This document shows positions 43,222 through 51,954 of a stretch of 64,000 bases of DNA, one piece after another. The notes beneath the pieces were generated by a model that did not search any database, was not told the DNA's origin, and saw nothing but the letters and a program-made list of their open reading frames with translations. Positions within the stretch are counted from its first letter, which is position 1; each line of letters begins with the position of its first letter. Origin of the DNA: Nitrosovibrio sp. Nv4 (GTDB lineage: Bacteria > Pseudomonadota > Gammaproteobacteria > Burkholderiales > Nitrosomonadaceae); contig NZ_OCMZ01000001.1 of the NCBI RefSeq assembly GCF_900215485.1, forward strand, positions 62,001 through 126,000, given 5' to 3'. A program made the position numbers and the translations under genes.

Positions 43222-44124
43222 ATGGATCGACTCCCCGTCTCAGTCATCATCGTAAATTATAATGCGGGGCAATTCCTGGCAGCGTGCATTCAGTCGGCAT
43301 TGCCACAGGCAGCCGAAGTGCTGGTGGTGGATAATGCGTCTTCTGATTTGAGCCTTGAACTTTGCGCTCAATGTTTTCCTGAAGAGCCGAAACTCAAGAT
43401 CATTCGCAACGCTGCCAATCTCGGTTTCGCCGCAGCCTGCAATATCGGTGCCGCACAGGCTAGAGAGCCTTATCTCTTATTCCTCAACCCTGACTGTATT
43501 CTGAGCGCTGGTTCATTGCAGCGCATGGTTCAGGTATTGGAAACGGCCCCCGAGGCGGGGATGGTGGGCGGGTTGTTGATCAATGAGAATGGGATGGAGC
43601 AGGCAGGTGGCCGGCGCGCAGTGCCTACCCCCTGGCGTTCCTTTGTTCGTGCCTTTGGGCTCTACCGCTTCAGTACTTACTGGCCCAAACTGTTTCTTGA
43701 TTTCCATCTGCACAAGCATGCTTTGCCGGATGACACGCTTGAGGTGGAGGCTATTTCCGGCGCCCTCATGCTGGTGCGCCGCGAGGCGATTGAAGATGTC
43801 GGCCTGTGGGACGAGGGTTATTTTCTCCATTGCGAGGATCTGGATTGGTGCATGCGCTTTCGGAACAAGGGATGGAAGATTCTTTTTGTACCCGATGCCC
43901 CCGTTGTGCACTATAAGGGAACATGCAGCCGCTCTCGCCCTGTCTTTGTGGAATGGCACAAGCACAAGGGGATGATGCGGTTCTACCGCAAGTTCTTCCA
44001 GCATAAGTATCCCGGCGTCGTTATGTGGCTGGTGGCGCTGGGAGTATGGTTGCGCTTTGGAGCAGTGGCGGCATTTTATAGCGCTCGCCGAGCTGGACGG
44101 TGGCTTAGACTGAGGCGAGAATAA
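43222..44124 (+). CDS. GT2-type glycosyltransferase (rhamnosyltransferase-like)
   Basis: A 300-residue GT-A enzyme. I prefer ATG at 43222 (GAGG nine bases upstream) over ATG at 43198. Motifs: VSVIIVNYNAGQFLAACI, VLVVDNASSDLS, NLGFAAACNIGA, YLLFLNPDC, LEVEAISGALMLVRREA and GYFLHCEDLDWCMRFR, the pattern of the dTDP-rhamnosyltransferase group. A C-terminal hydrophobic segment (VVMWLVALGVWLRFGAVAAF) may tie it to the inner membrane. Donor is not proven. It lies in the glycan cluster, between the GT4 gene and an epimerase gene. Confidence 0.9.
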   Translation: MDRLPVSVIIVNYNAGQFLAACIQSALPQAAEVLVVDNASSDLSLELCAQCFPEEPKLKIIRNAANLGFAAACNIGAAQAREPYLLFLNPDCILSAGSLQRMVQVLETAPEAGMVGGLLINENGMEQAGGRRAVPTPWRSFVRAFGLYRFSTYWPKLFLDFHLHKHALPDDTLEVEAISGALMLVRREAIEDVGLWDEGYFLHCEDLDWCMRFRNKGWKILFVPDAPVVHYKGTCSRSRPVFVEWHKHKGMMRFYRKFFQHKYPGVVMWLVALGVWLRFGAVAAFYSARRAGRWLRLRRE

Positions 44125-44199
44125 AATAGTGCCGCCCTCCCCGAGCAAGAATGCCAGAATGTTTCATATTTGAGCCTGAACCAGGCGTTGAACAACTCG

Positions 44200-45099
44200 A
44201 TGTCTGAACGTGCTTCCACACATAAAATTATTGTTACAGGCGCGACCAGCATCATTGGGCATTTTTTGCTGCCGCGGCTGTTGGATGCGGGTTACGAGGT
44301 TCATGCCATCAGCCGCGCTGCTGGAAAAAACCAGGCAACAATCAGCCCGGAACTAATATGGCATCAGGCGGATATAAGTCATCCGGAACAACTGCCCGAG
44401 ATTAACGCGCACGCACTCATTCATCTGGCCCCGCTGTGGCTGCTGCCAATGCTGCTGCCTGTTTTGGACAGATTCCAGACCCGGCGCGTGATCGGCTTTG
44501 GTTCAACCAGTCTGTTTAGCAAAGTGAACTCTGCTGATCCAGGTGAACGGATTTTGTCGACTCGTTTCTCTGAAGCAGAAGAGGCTATCAGCCGTCTTTG
44601 CAGCACTTCGGAAATAAACTGGACGGTCTTTCGTCCAACATTGGTCTACGATGGCGTTCGGGATAAAAATGTCAGGCGAATTGCGGACATTATCAGACGT
44701 TATGGGTTCTTTCCGTTGCTGGGAAAAGCTGCGGGACTGCGTCAGCCTGTTCATGCCGATGATCTCGCTGCGGCATGCCTTATGGCGCTCGAGAAGCCGG
44801 CCACCTTTAACAAGGCATATAATTTGAGTGGAGGAGAAACGTTAGCGTACCGGCAAATGGTCGAGAGGATTTTTAGTTCGCTCGGAAAGCCTGTACATTT
44901 TTTAATCCTGCCCACATGGATGTTTCGCGGTGCGATACGTGCCATGACGCTGCTCCCCGGTAAGCGAGGCATGACTCCGGAAATGGCAACGCGAATGAAT
45001 GCCGATCTGTGCTTTAGCCATACTGATGCGATGCAGGATTTCGGTTTCTCGCCGAGGCCGTTTTTGCCTTGTCCTGAAGATCGACGGAAACAGGTCTGA
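44200..45099 (+). CDS. NAD-dependent epimerase/dehydratase (SDR family)
   Basis: A 299-residue extended SDR from ATG at 44200; a TTG at 44170 is in frame but neither has a clear ribosome site. The nucleotide-binding motif is KIIVTGATSIIGHFLL. The catalytic Tyr-x-x-x-Lys is not seen in its usual place, and Tyr occurs instead in FRPTLVYDGVRDK. ADDLAAACLMAL is the typical later motif. In such glycan clusters these proteins reduce or epimerise a nucleotide sugar or lipid-linked sugar. The odd active site makes the reaction uncertain. It ends the polysaccharide cluster. Confidence 0.82.
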   Translation: MSERASTHKIIVTGATSIIGHFLLPRLLDAGYEVHAISRAAGKNQATISPELIWHQADISHPEQLPEINAHALIHLAPLWLLPMLLPVLDRFQTRRVIGFGSTSLFSKVNSADPGERILSTRFSEAEEAISRLCSTSEINWTVFRPTLVYDGVRDKNVRRIADIIRRYGFFPLLGKAAGLRQPVHADDLAAACLMALEKPATFNKAYNLSGGETLAYRQMVERIFSSLGKPVHFLILPTWMFRGAIRAMTLLPGKRGMTPEMATRMNADLCFSHTDAMQDFGFSPRPFLPCPEDRRKQV

Positions 45100-45165
45100 C
45101 AGGATGTTGAGCGGGAAGCGGCGACATGGAAAGCGGTAGTAGCCTGATGAGGGGTAAACCATAAG

Positions 45166-45300
45166 TGATGGGCTGCGCGCTTCGCTCCACTCGTCTCACC
45201 CTGGCTCAACGGTACGATTGGTGAGATTGCAGGTCGCAATGCGAAGGCTTCGGAAGAAGAGGCTTACGTCAGGAAACGTGGACAGACGCTAGCGGGTTAA
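45166..45300 (+). pseudogene. Possible C-terminal gene remnant
   Basis: Between the epimerase gene and arfB, the frame read from 45169 gives a protein-like sequence (FAPLVSPWLNGTIGEIAGR, then NAKASEEEAYVRKRGQTLAG) of about 44 codons, ending TAA at 45300, with a stop just in front and no start codon. It reads like the end of an enzyme whose front was lost. I cannot name the family. Confidence 0.3.
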
Positions 45301-45316
45301 CGCTGAAAAGCTATAT

Positions 45317-45724
45317 ATGGTTACTATTCCAGAAAATGAGATAGAGATCAGGGCAATTCGAGCTCAGGGAGCTGGCGGACAAAATGTCAACAAGGTATCC
45401 AGCGCGGTTCACCTGCGCTTCGACATTGGCGCTTCCTCGCTGCCTGATCACTTCAAAGAGCGTTTGCTGAAACTGAACGACCACCGGATTACCAGGGAAG
45501 GCGTTATCGTTATCAAAGCGCAGCAGTATCGCAGCCAGGAGAAAAACCGCGAGGAAGCGGTAAGGCGGCTGTATGAACTCGTTGATAGCATAGCCGAGCT
45601 GCCCGCAAAACGTAAACCGACGAAACCAACGCGTAGTTCGCAAAAGAAACGGCTCGACAGCAAGATACACAGGGGTCAGCTCAAGATCATGAGAAAAAAA
45701 TTGCTGACTGAGCCTGTGTCGTGA
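45317..45724 (+). CDS. arfB: Alternative ribosome-rescue factor / peptidyl-tRNA hydrolase ArfB
   Basis: A 135-residue member of the RF-1-like family. The catalytic GGQ is at residues 20-22 in RAQGAGGQNVNKVSSAVHLRF. The basic C-terminal tail (KRKPTKPTRSSQKKRLDSKI) fits into the mRNA channel of stalled ribosomes in the E. coli relative. It frees peptides from ribosomes stuck at the end of broken messages. Length is normal. It is transcribed away from the histidine-kinase gene and is probably a single gene. Confidence 0.95.
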   Translation: MVTIPENEIEIRAIRAQGAGGQNVNKVSSAVHLRFDIGASSLPDHFKERLLKLNDHRITREGVIVIKAQQYRSQEKNREEAVRRLYELVDSIAELPAKRKPTKPTRSSQKKRLDSKIHRGQLKIMRKKLLTEPVS

Positions 45725-45837
45725 CGAGGCAAGCTAATTGCTGTTGAGTTATAGATTGGGGTGAGGCGTGAACGGAAACCAGGATGCCGCCGTGTTTAAA
45801 ATAACGTTGCGGTTCCCTTGTTATCCCCAGCGCCTTT

Positions 45838-47373
45838 TTAATGCGTTGACGCCAGTTGACCGCCGCTTTTGCCTGACTCCAGCGATTCCACCTGTGGGTT
45901 TACCGGACGAGCAATCAGACTTGACGGTTGCTGCGTATCCTTTTCCGGAACAGATTCGTTTTTTACACGCTGAAAGATAACGGAAAAAGCTGTTCCCACA
46001 TTTTGCTCGCTGGAAACCTTGATGTGCAGCTTGTTATTTTCGGCTACTGTTTTGACTATCGATAAGCCTATTCCGCTCGACGTTCTGTTGTGCAGGGCAG
46101 CTCGGGGAGTATAGAAATATTCATCAAAGATATGCGGCAAGTCCTTATCCCCGATTCCGATCCCGTGATCGATAACTGTAACCACAGCAGATGAGCTTTG
46201 CTTGTTCACGGAGGATACGATTTCGACCGAGGCGCCATCGTATGAATAGGCAACAGCGTTTGAAATGATATTCTCGAAAAGAATTTCAAGCTGATTGGGA
46301 ATACATTCCACGGCGAAATCGACGGTCGATGCCTGGATATTGATGTGCCGTGAATTAGCGATGGGGTTTAATTTATCGATGCACTTGCGAATGACCGTTT
46401 CGATATTGACGCATTCAAGGTTATCAGTGTCTCGCGCCGCGGCTTTCAGCCGTTCAAGCTTGAGCACATCCAGAATCAGACCCGCCATGCCGGAAGCGCG
46501 ATTATCGATCTTTACAAGTACATCCTTTATCTCAGGCGATATTTCTCCGCAATAATTTCCTTTTATAAGGTTGATCTTGCTCCGAATTGCATCCAGCGGC
46601 GCCTTGAGCTGGTGCGTCATCAATACGGCATACCGGTCCTTCTCAACCTGCGCCCGGCTGATCTGCTCGTAAGCGTCCAGGAGGTGGTGTTCATGGGTGC
46701 GCACGACGATCGCCAGCCTTGAAACCACATACCAGACAATGACAAAGAGCACATTAAGCGTGAACATCCATAAGAGAATATTGACTTTAAGCGGGGTAAC
46801 GACAGGTGCGCCGGAATCTGGCAGCATGGATTGAGGCGCCAGAAAAAGAAGCGGATTCTCGATAATCAAGACAATTGCATACATTGCGCAGACCAGTGCC
46901 GTGACAATCAGGCTTTCCACCGTCGAGAAGAAAATACACGATAAGGCGATATGCAGCACATAAAAAAACGGGGCGGGGGTTGCGGTGCTGCCGACATAAT
47001 GGACGACAACCGACAGGCATAGCAGGTCGATAATGATTTGCGCCCAGATATTTATGGAGGGAGAGTTATATTTTGTCTGCCGGCGGAAATCAAGGGCGTA
47101 TATGTAAATAATATTTGATATGCATAACACCGCCGTGATGGCAATTGGCCACCCTTGCTGGTGAGTGATGCCGATTTTCGTCAGGGTATCCGAGGCGATA
47201 AGGGCAAATATCTGAAAAAGGAGGAGAACGACGACGACGGCCCACCGAAAAATAATGAACCAGCGGGCGTTGCCAATCAATACTTCATCGCTCAGCTTTG
47301 CCCCCGTCACCCCTATGCCAGGGAACGCGAAGCGCTTTTTGGATACATCCCAGGAAAATTCGGCAATTGCCAT
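45838..47373 (-). CDS. Membrane sensor histidine kinase
   Basis: A 511-residue kinase. Six predicted membrane helices (residues about 30-225; for example WFIIFRWAVVVVLLLFQIFALIA, WMFTLNVLFVIVWYVVS) make an integral-membrane sensor without a large periplasmic domain. The phosphoacceptor His is H254 in MTHQLKAPLDAIRSKI. The ATPase domain shows NAVAYSYDG (N box), DHGIGIGDKDLPHIF (G1) and SSGIGLSIVK (G2). The response-regulator gene lies 26 bases upstream in the same operon. The signal is unknown; a six-helix sensor suggests a membrane or small-molecule stimulus. Confidence 0.93.
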   Translation of the reverse strand: MAIAEFSWDVSKKRFAFPGIGVTGAKLSDEVLIGNARWFIIFRWAVVVVLLLFQIFALIASDTLTKIGITHQQGWPIAITAVLCISNIIYIYALDFRRQTKYNSPSINIWAQIIIDLLCLSVVVHYVGSTATPAPFFYVLHIALSCIFFSTVESLIVTALVCAMYAIVLIIENPLLFLAPQSMLPDSGAPVVTPLKVNILLWMFTLNVLFVIVWYVVSRLAIVVRTHEHHLLDAYEQISRAQVEKDRYAVLMTHQLKAPLDAIRSKINLIKGNYCGEISPEIKDVLVKIDNRASGMAGLILDVLKLERLKAAARDTDNLECVNIETVIRKCIDKLNPIANSRHINIQASTVDFAVECIPNQLEILFENIISNAVAYSYDGASVEIVSSVNKQSSSAVVTVIDHGIGIGDKDLPHIFDEYFYTPRAALHNRTSSGIGLSIVKTVAENNKLHIKVSSEQNVGTAFSVIFQRVKNESVPEKDTQQPSSLIARPVNPQVESLESGKSGGQLASTH

Positions 47374-47399
47374 GTTAAATTCTCCGGGAAAAATCTGCT

Positions 47400-47861
47400 T
47401 TAAGGTTCAGAATCGTCCAGCCGGCTACGAATGATGGACAAGAAACTGACCGGCTCGACCGGCTTCTCGACGATTAATATCCACTCGTTGGATATACCCG
47501 TGAAATAGGGACGGATTTCTTCGCCAAGAGAGGTCATGAATATCATGTGAAGTTCCGGGAAACGTTTGCGGACTTCTACATAAGCTTCCAGCCCCGTATC
47601 CATCGTTTCCACCATCACGTCGAGAATTGCGAGATCGGGCGGAGTCCTGGAGTCCCTTAGTGAGACCAGGAAATCATTCATTGTCTGATAGCTGTCAACT
47701 TCATATCCGTTTGTGATCAAAATACGCCTGACGGTATCGCGAATATCCGGGTCGTCATCGATATGCGCAATCCGCTGTGCCGCACCACTTTCTTTAGCTG
47801 ATATTGCATTCGGCAACTTGCCCGACAGCTTGTCGGTGTCCTGTTGGATAGGCGCATGCAT
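47400..47861 (-). CDS. Stand-alone response-regulator receiver protein
   Basis: A 153-residue protein with a single receiver domain: acidic pocket IDDDPDIRDTVRR, phosphoacceptor D81 in DLAILDVMVE, Thr in FMTSLG, and Lys in IVEKPVEP. There is no output domain, so it acts by protein contact or as part of a relay. It stands before the histidine kinase in the same operon, with 26 bases between. A 30-residue N-terminal extension has no clear fold. Confidence 0.93.
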   Translation of the reverse strand: MHAPIQQDTDKLSGKLPNAISAKESGAAQRIAHIDDDPDIRDTVRRILITNGYEVDSYQTMNDFLVSLRDSRTPPDLAILDVMVETMDTGLEAYVEVRKRFPELHMIFMTSLGEEIRPYFTGISNEWILIVEKPVEPVSFLSIIRSRLDDSEP

Positions 47862-48278
47862 TGGATTCCCTCCACTTTAGGTTTAAATTTCGATAATTAC
47901 CCCACTATACACAGCATAAAGCAGTCTTTGTGAAGGAAGTATCAGACAGGCGTTAAGGTTTTGTGAAGATTGCCGCTTATACATATCGAGCGGTCGAACT
48001 GGCATGGGAACGTGGAAACGGTTGGGAGCGTCCTGCTACTTTTGCGCCGACTCAGGATTACCTGCTTCCTGTGCCGGATGTCGGGAACACTTACAGTCTA
48101 TAGAAACAGTCCTGGCCTTACATTCACCCCAACGCTTTATTACTTATACGATTATCCTTGTTTAACCTGATACTGGCACGATGTTTGCTTATAAGGGGCT
48201 GAGCCGCGCAACTTAAACCATACAAGTGTGGATAATGTCACGCGAGCTTACTGATGATATTTATTTTGGAGAAGAATA
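47862..48278. other. Divergent promoter region
   Basis: The 417 bases between the two-component operon and the PEP-CTERM gene hold both promoters. No gene is seen on either strand. The part just before the PEP-CTERM gene has a good ribosome site (GGAG). Confidence 0.6.
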
Positions 48279-48986
48279 ATGAACAGAACTATAAAGTGCA
48301 GTCTGCTTGTCACCACCTTGCTTGCAGGTAATGCACTGGCCGCACCCATCACCCAGAGCTTCGATACATTCGGCCCTCTGACTGGCGCCACTTTCAGTGG
48401 CACCGGTATTCCAAACGATGCGGTTGCGATTACCAATATCGGAAGTCCGGCGGCGGGCACCGACGTGACGCTGGGGCTGACAGCCCATCAGCGGTACTTC
48501 AACCCTGAACTCACGAATGATGGCGCCGGAACATTCTTCGCTAGCCCCGGCATAGATACTCATGCCCCGTCTCCCGCGAATCCGTACGGAACCTGGAATT
48601 TCGCATTTTATGTAGGCGGGACAGATGCAGACTCTTATAGCTACAAGCTCTTCTACGATTTTGATCTCGGTTTGAATACCGAGGAATCTGATCATGGCGA
48701 GATCAGTTTTGTGGGTTCATTTCAGGATTCATGGAACCTGGGCATGGATTTCCTGGGTAACGCCATGCCAGGGCTCCTGCCACCGAATTTCGGCGCTTTT
48801 GATCCGAACAACTCCGGTGAGTACAGCTTCGCCTTGGCGGCGTATAACGGGCAAGGAGTGGAGGTTGACCGCTCTGCCATCGTCGTCCAGGTGGGACAGG
48901 TGGCACAGGTTCCCGAACCCGGGACCCTCGCTCTCCTGGGTTTGGGGCTAGCCGGACTGGCCGCTTTCCGCCGTAAACGAAAATAA
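48279..48986 (+). CDS. PEP-CTERM sorting-domain protein
   Basis: A 235-residue exported protein with signal peptide (SLLVTTLLAGNALA) and a classical PEP-CTERM tail: VPEPGTLALLGLGLAG, then a basic end RRKRK. Such tails are recognised by an exosortase and the protein is released to the outer surface or the extracellular matrix. The middle is rich in Gly, Asn and Asp and looks like a beta-rich, dilute domain (GTWNFAFYVGGTDADSYSY). No exosortase gene is in the window. A clear terminator follows. Confidence 0.93.
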   Translation: MNRTIKCSLLVTTLLAGNALAAPITQSFDTFGPLTGATFSGTGIPNDAVAITNIGSPAAGTDVTLGLTAHQRYFNPELTNDGAGTFFASPGIDTHAPSPANPYGTWNFAFYVGGTDADSYSYKLFYDFDLGLNTEESDHGEISFVGSFQDSWNLGMDFLGNAMPGLLPPNFGAFDPNNSGEYSFALAAYNGQGVEVDRSAIVVQVGQVAQVPEPGTLALLGLGLAGLAAFRRKRK

Positions 48987-49001
48987 CCCGATAGGCAAGC
49001 A

Positions 49002-49037
49002 AAGCCCTGGCGCCCTGACGTTGCGCCCGGGCTTTTT
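49002..49037 (+). terminator. Rho-independent terminator after the PEP-CTERM gene
   Basis: AAGCCCTGGCGC pairs with GCGCCCGGGCTT (one mismatch in 12) around the loop CCTGACGTT, followed by TTTTT. It ends the rightward transcript 16 bases after the stop. Confidence 0.85.
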
Positions 49038-49158
49038 CATTTGTGCCGCACCCGAACAGAGTTTTGAGCGCAACATGACCAAGTTTCAGGAATCATGCCG
49101 GCAAAACTACACGAAGCGCCTCGTTCGACCGTTCGAGATACCTTCGCTGAGGCTGTGG

Positions 49159-49845
49159 CTATACCAATATCCGTCCTAGCCATTTACTGATATCGGCCAT
49201 TTCTTCCTTGCAAACGGAATGTGCCATCCGATACTCGTGCCATTCCACTGTATAGCCGGATTCAAGCAACTGCCGTTTTGATGCGGCCGCGAATATTAGC
49301 GGTATGGTATTGTCCGATTCGCCGTGGGCCATGAATACCGGCGTGGAGAAATTGGCCCGATGCCCTTCCGCTGCAAGCATTTGCGGCATCGGCAGATAGC
49401 AGGACAAGGCCATGATACCAGCAAGCTTTTCGGAATAACGCAAACCTGTCTGCAATGCCAGCGCGCCTCCTTGAGAAAACCCGGCCAGAACGATATTCTC
49501 CGGTTTGACTCCTCGCTCTGTTTCGCGGGCAATCAATGCTTCGATTGCGCGCTGCGAATCGTGCAAGCTTGCCATATTTTCACGGAGGCCCGGGGCTTCC
49601 ACGATGATGTCATAGTCATGCCATGCGCGCATTTCCATCCCACGATTAATGCTTACCGATCGCATAGGCGCATGCGGGAATAGAAAACGGATGCGGGACG
49701 CCGGCGGCAGGGCGAGCTCATCCACGATGGGGACAAAATCGCTGCCATCCGCGCCAAGGCCATGCATCCATAGAATGCTGTGGGTGGGGTCCGCGCCAGT
49801 TTCAAGTTCGATAGCGGGAAGCAGCTTGGCAGGAATAGCGGTCAT
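49159..49845 (-). CDS. Alpha/beta-hydrolase carboxylesterase (phospholipase/carboxylesterase family)
   Basis: A 228-residue serine hydrolase. The nucleophile is S124 in LAGFSQGGALALQ, and Asp and His follow in FMAHGESDNTIPL and YRMAHSVCKEE. The front (HSILWMHGLGADGSDF) holds the oxyanion loop. Family members cleave short-chain esters and acyl thioesters. It has no signal peptide, so it is cytoplasmic. The gene is single and divergent from the transglutaminase-like gene. Confidence 0.93.
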   Translation of the reverse strand: MTAIPAKLLPAIELETGADPTHSILWMHGLGADGSDFVPIVDELALPPASRIRFLFPHAPMRSVSINRGMEMRAWHDYDIIVEAPGLRENMASLHDSQRAIEALIARETERGVKPENIVLAGFSQGGALALQTGLRYSEKLAGIMALSCYLPMPQMLAAEGHRANFSTPVFMAHGESDNTIPLIFAAASKRQLLESGYTVEWHEYRMAHSVCKEEMADISKWLGRILV

Positions 49846-49950
49846 CAGGAGAAATGAAAATTCACTAATAGAACTAGTTGACTTGGCAGGAACACAGGAT
49901 TAGATTCGCACTTACAATTTTTCAGATAACACATATAGCGGGAGAGGGCA

Positions 49951-51042
49951 ATGAAACGCAGGGATTTTATCAAATTAGCGGGAGTAAGCGCCGCATTATT
50001 TCCCGTTGCACCATCCGTGTTCGGTCAAGAAGTTATCCCGCAACGGCGACACACTTATCGCCTGACCTATAAGATCGATCTTCCCGCCACGGGGAAAAAA
50101 GCACGCCTATGGCTACCGTTGCCGGATACCAACGACACTCCCCACCAATTTTCCCAGGGCAGCGTATGGAGTGGCAATGCCGACATCGCAAGATTTGACA
50201 ACGTCCCGGGAACAACATCGCCGATGTTTTATGGCGAGTGGCGCGGCTCCGGTCCGCGCACGGTTTCCGTGAGCAGCGTCGTCAAGACCAGTGATCGATT
50301 CGTCGACTTGAGCCGTTATTCGGAGCGGGGTGCAATTCCTTCCGATATCAAGCATTTTCTACAGCCCACAAAGCATATTCCGGTGGATGGTATTGTGCGC
50401 AAAACTGCTTTATCGATCGTTAAAGAGGCCAACGCCCAGTCCCCCTTGCAGAAAGCACAGGCTGTATACAACTGGGTCGTGGATAATTCCTACCGTGACC
50501 CGGCAGCCCGTGGCTGCGGGCGGGGCGACATCAAGTCCATGCTGGAAAGCGGGAATCTAGGCGGAAAAAGCGCCGACCTCAACGCTCTGTTCGTGGGGTT
50601 GACACGCGCCGCAGGCGTTCCCGCCAGGGATCATTATGGAATTCGCATAGATGAGTCCGCCGCGCACAAAAGCCTCGGGCAATCCGACGATGTCAGCACC
50701 GCGCAGCACTGCCGGGCTGAATTTTATCTTGCTGGCCTGGGCTGGGTTCCTGTAGACCCCGCCGACGTACGTCAACTGGCGCTGGACGAAAACTTGCCGA
50801 TTACACACCCGCGAGTAGCTGAGCTGCGCGAAAAACTGTTCGGCTCCTGGGAAATGAACTGGGTGGCGTTTAATCATGGCAGGGACATCACGCTTGCACG
50901 AGACAGTGTTCTCGGCGAACTGTCGTTTTTCATGTATCCCCAGGCTGAAGTCTCCGGCCATCAGCAGGATAGCCTGGAGCCGGCAGAGTTTACTTACAAG
51001 ATTGTTTCATTGCAATTGGTCGGCACTGGCATCAAATTTTAG
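49951..51042 (+). CDS. Transglutaminase-like exported protein with Ser at the catalytic Cys position
   Basis: A 363-residue protein with a twin-arginine-like signal (MKRRDFIKLAGVSAALFPVA), which suggests export folded, perhaps by Tat. The core of the transglutaminase-like fold is at residues 165-275. His and Asp of the catalytic triad are present (H253 in TAQHCRAEFYL, D269 in WVPVDPADV). Where the usual motif has Cys (G-G-K-C-x-D), this protein has S207 in GGKSADLNALFVG, coded AGC, so classical thiol chemistry is unlikely. It may have lost enzyme activity or use Ser. Neighbouring genes do not point to a function. Confidence 0.87.
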   Translation: MKRRDFIKLAGVSAALFPVAPSVFGQEVIPQRRHTYRLTYKIDLPATGKKARLWLPLPDTNDTPHQFSQGSVWSGNADIARFDNVPGTTSPMFYGEWRGSGPRTVSVSSVVKTSDRFVDLSRYSERGAIPSDIKHFLQPTKHIPVDGIVRKTALSIVKEANAQSPLQKAQAVYNWVVDNSYRDPAARGCGRGDIKSMLESGNLGGKSADLNALFVGLTRAAGVPARDHYGIRIDESAAHKSLGQSDDVSTAQHCRAEFYLAGLGWVPVDPADVRQLALDENLPITHPRVAELREKLFGSWEMNWVAFNHGRDITLARDSVLGELSFFMYPQAEVSGHQQDSLEPAEFTYKIVSLQLVGTGIKF

Positions 51043-51181
51043 TTGGAGCCCCAGGAAACCAGGAGGGAACGCGGCACCGTATCGGGCTGGGCTCCCTTTC
51101 GCCCTGCTGTTTGGATTCATCTCCAACTGCGCAGGGCCCCGGCAAGCGGAACAGTATTCCCATAAAGCCTTTTCCTGGTCG

Positions 51182-51742
51182 TCATTCGCCTGTTGCGTCC
51201 GTTCTTCCGGAATCTTCCGGAATAATTCTCTGCAATTCCTGGAATAGCGCACGAAAACTTTTGGGCGGCTTGTTCGCCAGCTTTTCCTTTTGGGCATTGC
51301 GCGTGAGCGCCCTCAGATGTTGCAGGTCCGAACCCGGGTATTTTTGCGCAAACTCGCCGAGCGCCTGCTCATCCGCGAGCAACCGCTCGCGCCAGCGTTC
51401 CAGCAAGTGTAGCCGTGCGGAATGGTGCAGGGTCAGGCCACTCCATAAATCAAGTTTTTCGCGGATCGGCCTGGCGTCCACATGACGCATTAATTTGCCG
51501 ATGAATTGCATCTGCCGGCGAATCGCACCATGTTTTCGCATCCCCCTGGCTTCGAGTATGGCGTCTGTGAGCGTGTCCGGCAAATCAAGTTCGGTCAATC
51601 GCTTGAGATCGAGTTGCACCAATTGTTCGCCAATATCCTGCAGCGCATGCATTTCCTGCTTGCGGCGCGTCTTGCTGGGTGGAGTAAGCTCTTCGGAATC
51701 CGGAGAAGTCTCTTCGGAATCGTTTGCTGGATCTTTTTGCAT
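51182..51742 (-). CDS. darP: Ribosome-associated protein DarP (YjgA, DUF615)
   Basis: A 186-residue helical, basic protein of the DUF615 family (KTRRKQEMHALQDIGEQLVQLDLKRL; RQMQFIGKLMRHVD; NAQKEKLANKPPKSFRALFQELQ). In E. coli DarP helps late assembly of the 50S ribosomal subunit. Divergent from pmbA, the usual arrangement in gamma- and betaproteobacteria. A short acidic tail (PEDSGRTDATGE) ends it. Confidence 0.93.
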   Translation of the reverse strand: MQKDPANDSEETSPDSEELTPPSKTRRKQEMHALQDIGEQLVQLDLKRLTELDLPDTLTDAILEARGMRKHGAIRRQMQFIGKLMRHVDARPIREKLDLWSGLTLHHSARLHLLERWRERLLADEQALGEFAQKYPGSDLQHLRALTRNAQKEKLANKPPKSFRALFQELQRIIPEDSGRTDATGE

Positions 51743-51954
51743 TGTGCTCCGGTTAAGAATATCGTGATGGTTTCCGTGTAAGGTACGAGCGGCTTTGCGG
51801 ATGAGATATGCGAAAGGTTCCTTAATCCCGCGTTAAGAAACTGCTATCATAGTGCCATTATCTCAGGCAAATCCCTATCTGCTTTATTCATCTGAAATAA
51901 GCGCGCAGGTGCTATTTTGATAGCTAATCAATGTAATGTCACTAACGTCCCCTC

